Positions 51,822 to 60,576 of a stretch of DNA of 64,000 nt are shown here, piece by piece; the stretch's first letter is position 1, and every line of letters begins with the position of its first letter. The position numbers and the translations under genes are program-made. The notes below the pieces were generated by a model, which worked only from the letters and a program-made list of their open reading frames with translations, was not told where the DNA came from and searched no databases. This DNA is from Vagococcus carniphilus. Lineage in GTDB: Bacteria > Bacillota > Bacilli > Lactobacillales > Vagococcaceae. The DNA lies in contig NZ_CP060720.1 in assembly GCF_014397115.1 (NCBI RefSeq), positions 2,310,001 through 2,374,000 of the forward strand, given 5' to 3'.

Positions 51822-52616
51822 ATGAATTTGATGAGTATTGGAGAACTTGCTAAAGCTTCTGGTATTTCTATCAGAGCACTCAGATATTATGATAAAAAAG
51901 GATACTTAAAACCTGACTATATCAACCCCGAAACTAACTACCGATATTATTCAAGTGATCAATTTAGTACACTTAATATACTCCAAATGTTTTCTGAATT
52001 TGACATACCTTTAAGTGAAATTGAACAATTAGAGATAAAAGACAATTATTACAACATTGAAGAACTAATAAAAAAAATTGAACAACAAATTCAAGAAAAA
52101 TTAGCCTACTACCAAACACAACAAATGAGAATTGATGCATTAAAAGAAAATATCAAACGACTAAATTATCTAAAATCAGTTAACAATAAACATAGTTATC
52201 AAGATTTTTTTTTATTGCGACATGTTGTTATTAAAGAATTCACTTTAGAAAATCCTTCTTATTTTGATTTTACGGAGATGACTGTTAATCTTTATGATAT
52301 TGCAATTGAAAATGAACTAACTTCTCTCTTCAATAGAGGGATTTTTAAGATAAATATTAACGGTGAGGAAAAACGTTTTGGCTTTTTGGAGGTTGAAACA
52401 ACTTCATTTACTGAAAAACAAAAGCAGTTTGTTCATTCTTTTCCTGAGGGAAAATATAACTGTACTCTATACAAATTCGATACGTTTTATTCTAATATTA
52501 ATATTCTTTGGAATGAAAAATTAGCTCCAAATACTTTACTTATTTTTAATGGTTTATACGATATTGTACATCAATCCACCGCTAGCAATATCGAAAGTCA
52601 ACGGTTATCTTTCTAA
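51822..52616 (+). CDS. MerR family regulator A
   Basis: A 264-residue MerR family protein: winged helix at 4-72 ('IGELAKASGISIRALRYYDKKGYLKPDYINPETNYRYYSS'), coiled coil at about 75-120 ('IEELIKKIEQQIQEKLAYYQTQQMRIDALKENIKRL'), and an effector-binding domain of about 140 residues of unknown ligand type. No metal-binding Cys cluster is present, so a drug, lipid or peptide ligand is more likely than a metal. GGAGG lies 8 nt before the ATG. It is divergent from the WxL operon, whose upstream promoter P1 has the MerR-type 19-bp spacer, so it probably controls that promoter. Confidence 0.85.
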   Translation: MNLMSIGELAKASGISIRALRYYDKKGYLKPDYINPETNYRYYSSDQFSTLNILQMFSEFDIPLSEIEQLEIKDNYYNIEELIKKIEQQIQEKLAYYQTQQMRIDALKENIKRLNYLKSVNNKHSYQDFFLLRHVVIKEFTLENPSYFDFTEMTVNLYDIAIENELTSLFNRGIFKININGEEKRFGFLEVETTSFTEKQKQFVHSFPEGKYNCTLYKFDTFYSNINILWNEKLAPNTLLIFNGLYDIVHQSTASNIESQRLSF

Positions 52617-52649
52617 AAAAACTTTCCAAATTAGCTGGAAAGTTTTTTT
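52615..52649. terminator. Bidirectional terminator between the two merR genes
   Basis: A 14-bp perfect stem (52615-52628 and 52636-52649) with A7 and T7 flanks lies between the two converging genes. Confidence 0.92.
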
Positions 52650-52654
52650 ATACA

Positions 52655-53464
52655 TTAAAAATCATATATATTTGCATCATAGGACAGGCTTTGTATTTCT
52701 ATATGGGAAGCAGATTTTTGATAATTCTTATCATAGAGACTCGAATAAATAATAAGCTGATTTTCTTCTAGTTCTTTACCCCAAAAAGATTTAAAATCTT
52801 GGTAAAATTTATGAAAAGGATAGATAATACAGTCATAATTACCTCTAGGGATTTTTACTACTTGCTTTTGTTGTTCTTCAGATAAATCTTTGGGTAAAAT
52901 TTCTAAAAATACAAATCTTTTTTCTCCAGATACTGTTTTTACTTTTAAAACACCTCTGTTGAACATCGTAATAAATTTTTCAGCTCGTACCTTCTCATAA
53001 ACTCTATTTGTCATCTCAGTAAAATCGAGATATAAAGGATTTTCCCCTGTAAATTCTTGTAAAATAAATGTCCTTTCAGGAAAATAATCTTTGTAATGGC
53101 CCTTTAGCTTCTTTTTAGCTTGAAGACGTGCTATATTTTTCTCCAACTCCTCTAAACTCTGTTTTAGAATAGTCAAACGTAACTGTTTCTTTTCAATATC
53201 AAATTCCATTTCTTTTATCAATTTGAAGAGGTCGAAACTACTGTCTTCTTCTTCAAATTCTTTTACTCGGCTTATAGGAAAATCGAAATCTGAACACAAA
53301 AGAATCATGGTCAGTGTTCCAAATTGCTCCTGAGAGTAATATCGGTAGTTAGTTTCGGGGTTGATATAGTCAGGTTTCAAATAACCTTTTTTATCATAAT
53401 AGCGTAATGCTCTAATAGAGACTCCTGATGCTTTTGAAAATTCACCAATACTGTATAATCTCAT
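52655..53464 (-). CDS. MerR family regulator B (paralogue of A)
   Basis: A 269-residue paralogue of the adjacent MerR protein. The DNA-binding domains are almost identical over about 40 residues ('SIRALRYYDKKGYLKPDY' and 'INPETNYRYYS' are shared), while the coiled coil and effector domain have diverged. They keep common blocks such as 'FTEMT', 'MFNRGVLKVKTV...EKRFVFLE', and an 'LIIYSSLYD' near the end. The two genes converge on one terminator, consistent with a duplication in inverted orientation. Because the recognition helices match, both may bind the same operator with different ligands. A perfect TATAAT lies upstream at 53503-53508. Confidence 0.85.
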   Translation of the reverse strand: MRLYSIGEFSKASGVSIRALRYYDKKGYLKPDYINPETNYRYYSQEQFGTLTMILLCSDFDFPISRVKEFEEEDSSFDLFKLIKEMEFDIEKKQLRLTILKQSLEELEKNIARLQAKKKLKGHYKDYFPERTFILQEFTGENPLYLDFTEMTNRVYEKVRAEKFITMFNRGVLKVKTVSGEKRFVFLEILPKDLSEEQQKQVVKIPRGNYDCIIYPFHKFYQDFKSFWGKELEENQLIIYSSLYDKNYQKSASHIEIQSLSYDANIYDF

Positions 53465-53502
53465 TAAAATCAGTCCTCTTATTTTTTAATCATATTAATT
53501 TT

Positions 53503-53508
53503 ATTATA
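53503..53508 (-). promoter_or_regulatory. Candidate -10 box for merR B
   Basis: Perfect TATAAT on the minus strand, 39 nt upstream of the start codon; the -35 is poor. Confidence 0.35.
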
Positions 53509-53524
53509 CGTTATTTAGGAGCTT

Positions 53525-53568
53525 AATAAAAAAAATTGAGACAAAAGCTATTAACTTGAGTCTCAATT
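53525..53568 (-). terminator. Terminator of the FIVAR/SH3-like surface protein gene
   Basis: A 9-bp stem (AATTGAGAC at 53534-53542, GTCTCAATT at 53560-53568) is followed on the minus strand by T8. Confidence 0.8.
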
Positions 53569-53588
53569 CTTTTAATATTACTTGACTT

Positions 53589-55160
53589 TTATTTAACACC
53601 ATTAGCATTTATGTAGCCTTGCCAATTTCCTTTATTATCAAATAAAGAATAATAAGTTGAGCCATTGGCATGGTAATATTTTCCTCTTGCTACAAATGTT
53701 TTGCCAACTAATTTATTACTACTTTGACGTTTTTTCCAAGAAAAGTTTTGCCATAACTGGTAGTTTTTCTTAGTCACTTTAACTTTACGACCATCAGCAA
53801 CGTAAGCTCCTTGTTGACCGTTTCCTATTTTAGTTGCTTTTTCATTGATGTAACCAAACCATTTTCCCTTGTTATCATATAAAGATAAGTAAGTTGAGCC
53901 ATTAATGTGGTTGTATTTTCCTTTTGCTTGATACGTTTTATTCACTAAACTTGCGCCTGAATGACGATATTTCCAGCCAAAATTGGACCAAGAATTATAA
54001 TTTTTGTTAGTTAGTGTCACATAGCGACCGTCTTTTATATAAGCGCCCTGTTGACCACCACCTACTTTGACAGCTTTTTCATTTACATACCCGTACCATG
54101 TTCCTTTATTATCATAAAGTGATAAATATGTTGACCCATTTTGATGGTTGTATTTTCCTCTTGCTTGGAATGTTTTATTCTGTAAACTTGAGCCAGATTG
54201 ACGGTGTTTCCAACCAAAATTAGAATAAGTATTATAATTTTTATTAGAGTATGTAACGTAACGACCATCTTTAATGTAGTTTCCTTCAGGCTTAGCTTTA
54301 GAAACTTCTACTAAAACTGTTTTAAATGCACTACTTAATGAGTTAGCCATTTTATCTACTTCAGCTTGAGTAGCTTTCTCATTTTTCATTACTTTTTCAG
54401 CTTTTTGACGCTCAATCACTAATTTATCCCGTGACTCTTTTGTGTAACGATCATCTTTTTCATAAATTTTAGCGTCATGGATGACCTTGCCTAAACCGAT
54501 TTTATCAATAGATTCAGAAGGTTTTTCTGATTTTTTTAACTTATTAAAGGCATTAGTTAAAGTCTTGTCTGCAGCATCTACCTGAGCTTGAGTTGCAGAA
54601 GAATCATTCAACACTTGAGTTGCCTGATCAAAAGCTTTTTTAAATACATCAAATGTTTCTTTTGTATACAGACTTGGGTTTTCTAAAGCTAAACGTGTGT
54701 GGCTAACTGTTTCTCCTAAGAAACCTTTTTCTGCTACAGTTTCTTCGCCTTTAACCGGTTTTAACAGTTCTTTTGTAGCAGATTCTGGTATATTGTTTTT
54801 GATTAAAAATTTACCTTCAGTAGTTGTTTGAAGCTCTATTTTAGAAGATGTTACATATTTTTCTGGTACTTCACCCAAAGCTTGATACATAAATACACCA
54901 TCATATAAAACTAAATAATAAGATCCTGAAATTGATTTTTTCATACGACTTGCACGAGCAACTGATGTTCCTTTTTCAATAATAGAACCATCAATTGTTT
55001 CTAAATCTATGTTTGTTTTCCCATACTCAACATAAGACTTACCCAAGGTTGATTCACTCGCATATGCAGTTTCTTTTTCGTTAATAAATGGTATTCCTGT
55101 CATACTTGTTCCAACTGTTACTAATGCAATCGTTAATGTTATAAATTTTGAATATTTCAT
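53589..55160 (-). CDS. Surface protein with two FIVAR domains and three SH3-like repeats
   Basis: A 523-residue secreted protein. The signal peptide (about 1-36) is followed by a small N-terminal domain. Two FIVAR-type helical repeats lie near residues 160-208 and 235-282 (e.g. 'SATQAQVDAADKTLTNAFNKL' pattern). Three tandem repeats of about 77 residues follow, from 290 to the end, each opening with 'YIKDGRYV' or a variant and containing 'NFGWK-R' and 'GSTYLSLYDNKG'. These last repeats resemble SH3_8/GW-type wall-binding modules of amidases and autolysins, so the protein is probably attached non-covalently to teichoic acid or peptidoglycan. No catalytic domain is present. The ATG at 55160 was chosen (GGAG 7 nt upstream). 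Confidence 0.8.
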   Translation of the reverse strand: MKYSKFITLTIALVTVGTSMTGIPFINEKETAYASESTLGKSYVEYGKTNIDLETIDGSIIEKGTSVARASRMKKSISGSYYLVLYDGVFMYQALGEVPEKYVTSSKIELQTTTEGKFLIKNNIPESATKELLKPVKGEETVAEKGFLGETVSHTRLALENPSLYTKETFDVFKKAFDQATQVLNDSSATQAQVDAADKTLTNAFNKLKKSEKPSESIDKIGLGKVIHDAKIYEKDDRYTKESRDKLVIERQKAEKVMKNEKATQAEVDKMANSLSSAFKTVLVEVSKAKPEGNYIKDGRYVTYSNKNYNTYSNFGWKHRQSGSSLQNKTFQARGKYNHQNGSTYLSLYDNKGTWYGYVNEKAVKVGGGQQGAYIKDGRYVTLTNKNYNSWSNFGWKYRHSGASLVNKTYQAKGKYNHINGSTYLSLYDNKGKWFGYINEKATKIGNGQQGAYVADGRKVKVTKKNYQLWQNFSWKKRQSSNKLVGKTFVARGKYYHANGSTYYSLFDNKGNWQGYINANGVK

Positions 55161-55203
55161 TACCATTCTCCTTTTTCCAACATATTAAATAACAACCGTT
55201 TTA

Positions 55204-55209
55204 ATTATA
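55204..55209 (-). promoter_or_regulatory. Candidate -10 box for the FIVAR/SH3-like gene
   Basis: Perfect TATAAT on the minus strand, 44 nt upstream of the start codon; a poor -35 (TTCATT) is about 17 nt further up. Confidence 0.4.
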
Positions 55210-55239
55210 CCCTATAAAAACTATAAAATGAACACTTAT

Positions 55240-55290
55240 AAAAAAATAATGTACTAAGCAATTTATTAATCAATTGCCTAATACATCATT
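55240..55290 (-). terminator. Terminator of the HAD hydrolase gene
   Basis: A long imperfect stem (about 55246-55263 with 55272-55290) is followed on the minus strand by a T6 tract. Confidence 0.75.
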
Positions 55291-55293
55291 TCT

Positions 55294-55992
55294 TTATTTC
55301 TTTTTCAAAAACTCTTTAACTTCCAACAAGTCATCAAACTGATATGTTGGTTTATACAATCTCTCTTCATTAATAGGTAAATTTTGTTGCAATAAATATT
55401 TCCCTGAGACAGGTTCTAAATCAGTAATATCATCTTCTACTAAAACAGAAGGTATTCCTGCTCTACTTGCTGCCTCTATTCCAGCTAATGAATCTTCTAG
55501 TACTAAAGCATCACTTGGTGCGATATTTAGTTTCTCACAAGCTTTCAAAAAGATATCTGGATGAGGTTTCCCTTTGGTAATTTCATCTCCTGCCACAATC
55601 ACATCAAAAACATCTGGAATTTCTTCAATCTCCAAATAAAAGGAAATAATTTCTCTCTTAGATCCTGAAGCTAAAGCAATCAAGTAGTCATTCGCTTTTA
55701 AATAGGCTAATAGCTCTAACAAACCTTTTTTCTTAAACACTCGTCTTTCACTGTAAATAATTTCTTTTTTAGTTTTTGTCATAAAATCACGCCACGTATC
55801 TGTTGGTTGCTCATGGCCATATAGATCTTTTAAAGCGGCTCTAAAACCTGCTTCATTTCTACCTGTTAGATGGTAGTAAACATTAGGATTTAATTCAAAA
55901 TCAAATTCTTTGGCCGTTTTTGTATAGACTCGGTAAGCAAGCCTTCCCGTATCAAACATTAAACCATCCATATCAAAAATTACTAGTTTCAA
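55294..55992 (-). CDS. HAD-family hydrolase, beta-phosphoglucomutase-like
   Basis: A 232-residue HAD subfamily IA enzyme. Motif I 'IFDMDGLMFDT' supplies the nucleophile Asp and the second Asp. Motif II falls in 'LIALASGSKRE', motif III is the Lys in 'GKPHPDIFLKAC', and motif IV is 'VLEDSLAGIEAASRAG'. These proteins dephosphorylate small sugar phosphates or isomerise them, and the substrate is not clear. The start is TTG at 55992, 8 nt after GGAGG; the longer frame from 56010 starts inside the binding site. It is divergent from an ABC exporter gene. Confidence 0.88.
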   Translation of the reverse strand: MKLVIFDMDGLMFDTGRLAYRVYTKTAKEFDFELNPNVYYHLTGRNEAGFRAALKDLYGHEQPTDTWRDFMTKTKKEIIYSERRVFKKKGLLELLAYLKANDYLIALASGSKREIISFYLEIEEIPDVFDVIVAGDEITKGKPHPDIFLKACEKLNIAPSDALVLEDSLAGIEAASRAGIPSVLVEDDITDLEPVSGKYLLQQNLPINEERLYKPTYQFDDLLEVKEFLKKK

Positions 55993-56130
55993 TTTTCCTT
56001 CCTCCATCACGTTTCAATTGTTTCATTATAACATAACTAATTCTCATAATTTTTCGCTTCAAACAAGTTGACTTTTTTGGCGCTCAAGTCTAATGTTAAA
56101 GTAAGCAAACCTGAGAAAAGGAGGGAGTTT

Positions 56131-57873
56131 ATGACTGATAAATCAAGTATTTTTAGTATGCTTAAATTCATGTTCTCCAAAATAAAAAACGAGAAAAAAA
56201 TGTTAATTATTAGTTTTACTTTTTTACTTGGTATTTCCTTTTTTGAATTTAAAATTCCTCAAATAACTCAGCAAATGATAGATGTTTCTATTCCAGCTAA
56301 ATCCTTTTATCAAATTGGTATGAATGTTTTATCTATTCTCGCCTTTGCTCTTTGTTTAAGTTTTTTAACTTATTACTCGAATATTGTCATGAGTCGTGTC
56401 AGTCAACACATGATTGCTAACTTACGAGATGAATTATATGAACATGTTTTAAAACAAGACTTTGCTTATTTCGAAAATTCTAAAACTGGTGACTTGATGA
56501 CTCGCCTAACAGGAGACGTTAAAGCTCTTCAAGATTTAATTTCTGCTCAAAGTTTAAAATTAATTTCTAATTTATTTACTTTTGTCTTCATTTATATTTT
56601 TATGCTCATGCAAGATGTTAAATTAACTCTACTCATTACAATCACTTTTCCGCTGCTTTATTTTTTAAATACTTTTTTCAGTAAACATATCAAACAAGCA
56701 TTTAAAAAGGTACGTGCCTCTACCTCAGAAATTAATAACCATCTTCAAACAAGCCTGACTTCTATTTTGCTTATTAAGACATTTGTTAATGAGGAAAAAG
56801 AAGCAGAAGATTTTCATCAATTAAATATTAAAACACGTGATAATTTCCTTGAAGCTATGAAGTATCAAACGGTTTTCTCTCCTACAATTGAATTAGTTAA
56901 TTACATGGGAATGGCTATTGTTCTTCTTTATTCTGGATATGGCATTATTCACGGTAAGCAAACCGTTGGTGAACTGGTTGCTTATCTGTCGTATTTAAAA
57001 ATGCTGCAAAATCCTATTAGATCTTTCACTCAAATGGTTAGTAGATTCCAACAAGCAGTAGTTTCTTATCAACGTATTTTAGATATCTATGAAGCTGAAC
57101 CACTTGTCGTTGATTGTGAGAATCCTATCGTTTTATCTGATTTAAAAGAAAATATTTCATTTGATAAGGTATCATTTCATTACCCAACATACGAAAAAAA
57201 TATCCTAAACGAACTTGATTTTACACTTGAAAAAGGTAAGATGCTGGCACTTGTTGGTGTCTCTGGTTCTGGTAAAACAACTATAACCAAATTAATCACC
57301 CGTTTATATGATGTTTCTTCTGGCGAAATAAGAATCGATAATGAGAATATTCAGCATTTTTCTCTAGGTTCACTTCGTCAAAATATTGGGATGGTGACTC
57401 AGGAAATTGAATTAGTTGATGGCACTATTTTAGATAATATTTTATATGGTTCAAAAGAAAAAACGGAAGAAGACATTAGACAAGCGCTAAAAGCTGCAAA
57501 GCTAGCTGATTTTATCGACTCTTTACCTAAAGGTCTTCATACAGAAATTGGCGAAAGAGGCATTAAGCTTTCAGGAGGACAAAAGCAACGTGTTGCCATT
57601 GCTCGTATTTTTCTAAAAAATGCACCGATTTTAATTCTGGATGAAGCAACAGCTGCTCTTGATAATGAATCAGAAAAATATATCCAAGAATCATTAAATC
57701 AGCTACTAAATGACAGAACCTCTCTTGTTATTGCTCACCGATTATCCACTATCCAAAAGGCAGATGATATTATTGTTTTAGAGGATGGTAAGATTTTAGA
57801 GCGTGGGACTCATAAAGAATTACTTGCAAGCAGTGGTCGTTATAAAGAGCTTTATGAAGCACAATTCAATTAA
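56131..57873 (+). CDS. ABC exporter, fused permease-ATPase (multidrug/lipid type)
   Basis: A 580-residue half-transporter that should work as a dimer. Six membrane segments occupy about 20-310. The nucleotide-binding domain follows with Walker A 'GVSGSGKTT' near 372, signature 'LSGGQKQRVAIARIF' near 481, Walker B 'ILILDEATAALD' and the H-loop 'VIAHRLSTIQKAD'. Such proteins export drugs, lipids or peptides, and the substrate is unknown. There is no partner half gene. The start was moved from 56068 to the ATG at 56131, 6 nt after GGAGG. Confidence 0.9.
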   Translation: MTDKSSIFSMLKFMFSKIKNEKKMLIISFTFLLGISFFEFKIPQITQQMIDVSIPAKSFYQIGMNVLSILAFALCLSFLTYYSNIVMSRVSQHMIANLRDELYEHVLKQDFAYFENSKTGDLMTRLTGDVKALQDLISAQSLKLISNLFTFVFIYIFMLMQDVKLTLLITITFPLLYFLNTFFSKHIKQAFKKVRASTSEINNHLQTSLTSILLIKTFVNEEKEAEDFHQLNIKTRDNFLEAMKYQTVFSPTIELVNYMGMAIVLLYSGYGIIHGKQTVGELVAYLSYLKMLQNPIRSFTQMVSRFQQAVVSYQRILDIYEAEPLVVDCENPIVLSDLKENISFDKVSFHYPTYEKNILNELDFTLEKGKMLALVGVSGSGKTTITKLITRLYDVSSGEIRIDNENIQHFSLGSLRQNIGMVTQEIELVDGTILDNILYGSKEKTEEDIRQALKAAKLADFIDSLPKGLHTEIGERGIKLSGGQKQRVAIARIFLKNAPILILDEATAALDNESEKYIQESLNQLLNDRTSLVIAHRLSTIQKADDIIVLEDGKILERGTHKELLASSGRYKELYEAQFN

Positions 57874-57919
57874 AAAAATCCTAAAAATGCCGTTCCAAGA
57901 ACTCATTTTTAGGATTTTT
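57874..57919. terminator. Bidirectional terminator between the ABC exporter and cobC
   Basis: A 16-bp perfect stem (57874-57889 and 57904-57919) with A- and T-rich flanks lies between converging genes. Confidence 0.92.
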
Positions 57920-57922
57920 ATT

Positions 57923-58477
57923 TTATTCTTCTAATGTCCATTCAAGATAACCATCTTGAGCAATCTCAACAGACCAAAAATCTTGTTTAGGATCCAAGTA
58001 AGTTATCAATACTCTAATAACGCCTAAATGGCTTACTATCGCAATGTCATCCGCTTGTTTATAATCTTCTAAAATACCTTTAAATGCCTCTATCACACGC
58101 TTTTTGAAAGTTAAAAAGGCTTCTGCTTCTGGAGGTATATAATCAAACGGAGCATTTAGCCAAGCTTGCCATTCTTTTGGAAAAGCCGCTTCTATTTCAT
58201 CAGCAACTAATCCTTCCCATAAGCCAAATCCTTTTTCGTTGAAACCAACTTCAAGTTTTTTAGACTTATCTGGAAAGACAATATCAGCAGTCATTTGAGC
58301 TCGTTTTAATCCGCTCGTAAACACGGCATCAACTTTTTTTTCAGCCATTTTTTCTCTTAAATGAGTTGCTTGCTTTATACCTGTTTCATTAATGGGGACA
58401 TCTAAACTACCATAAAAAGCTCTTTTTTTATTCAGGTCAGTTTCCCCGTGCCGAATTAAATATATTTTTTTTACCAT
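57923..58477 (-). CDS. cobC: Alpha-ribazole phosphatase (histidine phosphatase family)
   Basis: A 184-residue enzyme of the phosphoglycerate-mutase-like family. The catalytic 'LIRHGETDLNKK' motif is at residues 7-18, and a second conserved His lies in 'AIVSHLGVIRVL' near 146. By itself this could be any acid phosphatase, but it is directly after cobS and cobU. This supports CobC, which removes the 5'-phosphate from alpha-ribazole phosphate or adenosylcobalamin phosphate. Last gene of the operon. Confidence 0.82.
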   Translation of the reverse strand: MVKKIYLIRHGETDLNKKRAFYGSLDVPINETGIKQATHLREKMAEKKVDAVFTSGLKRAQMTADIVFPDKSKKLEVGFNEKGFGLWEGLVADEIEAAFPKEWQAWLNAPFDYIPPEAEAFLTFKKRVIEAFKGILEDYKQADDIAIVSHLGVIRVLITYLDPKQDFWSVEIAQDGYLEWTLEE

Positions 58478-59227
58478 TTAAATCACCATTGAAACAAATA
58501 ACATAAATATCATTTGACTTAATGGAGAAGCAGCTCCTAACGTATCACCATTTAATCCTTCTATCTTTCGATAAACCATTTTGCGATACAACAGAATGAA
58601 TAAAAAGACAATACCATAAACAATCAAAATTTTAATACCAAACATTAAATAAAGAGTCATTAAGCCAACTAATTGAGCAATTAAAATATTAATAGGTTTT
58701 ACTCCAACAAACGTTGTTCCTAACCCTTGAGGATTACTTCCTGAATATGTCATATTATAAAACATTAAACTAATACCCATTTTACCTACCATGTTCATAG
58801 CCACAACAATATAAAGAGCTGTTTTCATCGTTAAATCAGAAGACATCTCAAAAAAAGGAACTAACAACATTAAATAGTAAAAAATTAATATTAAAACACC
58901 ATTACTCCCAACTCGACTATCTTTCATTATTTCTAACATTCGTTCTTTTTTTCTAGATGAAAAAAGGCCATCTGCCATATCTGATATTGCATCTAGGTGA
59001 AAACCGCCTGTTAAAACTAAATCAACAAATAAAACAATAATCCAAGCAATATTAAAACTAACTAATTGGGCTGCTCCAAAGAAAAAAAGAGCTTCAATTA
59101 AACCAACTAACAAACCAAAAACAGAAAAATATTTTACCCCTGTCTTCATTTTCTCCATTGGTTCATCAACTGGAATTGGGATCGGAATCTGAGTGAAAAA
59201 TTGAAAATACAGAATTATACTTTTCAT
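58478..59227 (-). CDS. cobS: Adenosylcobinamide-GDP ribazoletransferase (cobalamin synthase)
   Basis: A 249-residue integral membrane enzyme that joins adenosylcobinamide-GDP with alpha-ribazole (phosphate). It has six to seven hydrophobic segments and the conserved 'LTGGFHLDAISDMADGLFSSRKKERMLEIMKDSRVGSNG' block near residues 73-111 (the Mg2+ and substrate site). The N-terminal 'QFFTQIPIPI' is typical. It overlaps cobU by 4 nt. Confidence 0.95.
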   Translation of the reverse strand: MKSIILYFQFFTQIPIPIPVDEPMEKMKTGVKYFSVFGLLVGLIEALFFFGAAQLVSFNIAWIIVLFVDLVLTGGFHLDAISDMADGLFSSRKKERMLEIMKDSRVGSNGVLILIFYYLMLLVPFFEMSSDLTMKTALYIVVAMNMVGKMGISLMFYNMTYSGSNPQGLGTTFVGVKPINILIAQLVGLMTLYLMFGIKILIVYGIVFLFILLYRKMVYRKIEGLNGDTLGAASPLSQMIFMLFVSMVI

Positions 59228-59820
59228 TTTTTTATCTCCAATGGAATACCTGCGACAACTAGGTACACCTCATCTGATTCTTTTCCTAAGTATTGATTAA
59301 CTCGTCCGTAGATATCTCTAAACCATCTCGTAAATGGGTTCTCAGGTACAATACCTAATCCAACCTCATTTGAGACAATAATCAAATCTCCTGATAACTT
59401 ACGGGCATTTTCAATTATTTTATGCCATTCCACCATAATTTTGGCTTCAATTTTATTCTTTTCATCTTCTGTAAAACCTGCTATTTTCTCATCAATTAAG
59501 GCGTAGTCTTCTCCGTACTCATCTACCATTAACGAGTAGAAATAATTAATAGAAAGTAGTGTGGCACAATCTAATAAATATCCCTTGTATTGATGATGTT
59601 CGCTTAAAAATTGACCAACATCTCTAAATCGTTCTTCAGTTACCCATTTTTTCGAACGTTGCTCTTGATGTTTTTTTACGCGATCAGCCATTTCTGTATC
59701 ACCTGGTTGAACAATACTTGTGGCTAAATAACAAACAGAAGGTTCCTCTTTTAATAAATTCTCTGCAAAAGTTGATTTCCCACTTCTTGCACCACCTGTA
59801 ACGAGAATAATTTTCCCCAT
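59224..59820 (-). CDS. cobU: Adenosylcobinamide kinase / adenosylcobinamide-phosphate guanylyltransferase
   Basis: A 198-residue bifunctional enzyme. Walker A 'VTGGARSGKSTFAE' is near the N-terminus, and the His that becomes guanylylated lies in 'RVKKHQEQR' near residue 52. 'IVSNEVGLGIVPENPFTRWFRDIYGRVNQYL' is the conserved C-terminal part. The start was moved from 59829 to the ATG at 59820; AAAAGGA is about 10 nt upstream and the GTG is too close to it. Works with CobS and CobC. Confidence 0.95.
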   Translation of the reverse strand: MGKIILVTGGARSGKSTFAENLLKEEPSVCYLATSIVQPGDTEMADRVKKHQEQRSKKWVTEERFRDVGQFLSEHHQYKGYLLDCATLLSINYFYSLMVDEYGEDYALIDEKIAGFTEDEKNKIEAKIMVEWHKIIENARKLSGDLIIVSNEVGLGIVPENPFTRWFRDIYGRVNQYLGKESDEVYLVVAGIPLEIKK

Positions 59821-59835
59821 CTTAAACACATCCTT

Positions 59836-60576
59836 TTACTTATTTTTAAATTGACCTAACTCAATTAATTGAGGATGTTTTTTAATAAATTCTTCTTTAT
59901 GCTCATTTGAAACAGCTACTAGCACAACAGTTGAAGGACCCGCAGATTTTTTTAATTCCGAATTTTCCGGTTCATAAAAATCAAGTGTTAATCCATTTTC
60001 TTCTGCCATCAAGTCACCTTCATATTTGATTCCCTTTGAGCCGACTGGCAACAAATCAACAACAGAAACTTCCTGCTTTAATTCATATAAGTCTTGATAG
60101 TCACACAGCGTTGAAAGATTTTCAATTACTTCATTTCCAACGTAGGGTGAACCTAGTTGAAATAAGTAATCTGTTGCTTTAATAACTGGTTTAACAAATT
60201 TTTCGTTAAACTTCCCTGTCACCGTAATACCTAAAGAACTCATAGTAGTTACCATATTTTCTTCCGTACTACCATTTAAAGGTAACTCTGACAAACCAGC
60301 CTTTTTCATTTCACTCTTAATTCCTGCAATCATTCTTTTACCTGTTGGTTCGTACTCATTTCCAATCACATCAACAATTGAAATAGGTTCTGCTCCTACA
60401 CATAAAAGCTCAAACAAAGGAACTCTGAGGCAGCAAGCCGCTACTACCTCAGGGTCTATTTGAACTGAATCATTGTTTTTTCGTCCAATGCTTGCACTAC
60501 TGTCACAAGCAATAGCTAACATCACATCAGAAGTAATTTCTAAAAGAGTTAAATCGCGGTATTGATTATTTGTCAT
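59836..60576 (-). CDS. cblS: Alpha-ribazole kinase-like protein (CblS, PurM/AIR-synthase fold)
   Basis: A 246-residue protein with the PurM/AIR-synthase type layout: an N-terminal 'LTLLEITSDVMLAIACDSSASIGRKNNDSVQ' nucleotide-site segment, then 'VAACCLRVPLFELLCVGAEPISIVDVIGNEY' and 'GSTEENMVTTMSSLGITVTG'. In Firmicutes such as Listeria the CblS protein of this fold phosphorylates alpha-ribazole, feeding CobS and CobC. Its place between hemL and cobU fits. It overlaps hemL by 11 nt. The assignment rests on fold plus context. ThiL or SelD relatives are the alternatives, but neither pathway is here. Confidence 0.75.
   Translation of the reverse strand: MTNNQYRDLTLLEITSDVMLAIACDSSASIGRKNNDSVQIDPEVVAACCLRVPLFELLCVGAEPISIVDVIGNEYEPTGKRMIAGIKSEMKKAGLSELPLNGSTEENMVTTMSSLGITVTGKFNEKFVKPVIKATDYLFQLGSPYVGNEVIENLSTLCDYQDLYELKQEVSVVDLLPVGSKGIKYEGDLMAEENGLTLDFYEPENSELKKSAGPSTVVLVAVSNEHKEEFIKKHPQLIELGQFKNK

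Noticed and set aside
56053-56130. TTG start at 56068 for the ABC exporter
   Set aside because: The extra residues do not match ABC exporters, and the ATG at 56131 lies 6 nt after GGAGG.
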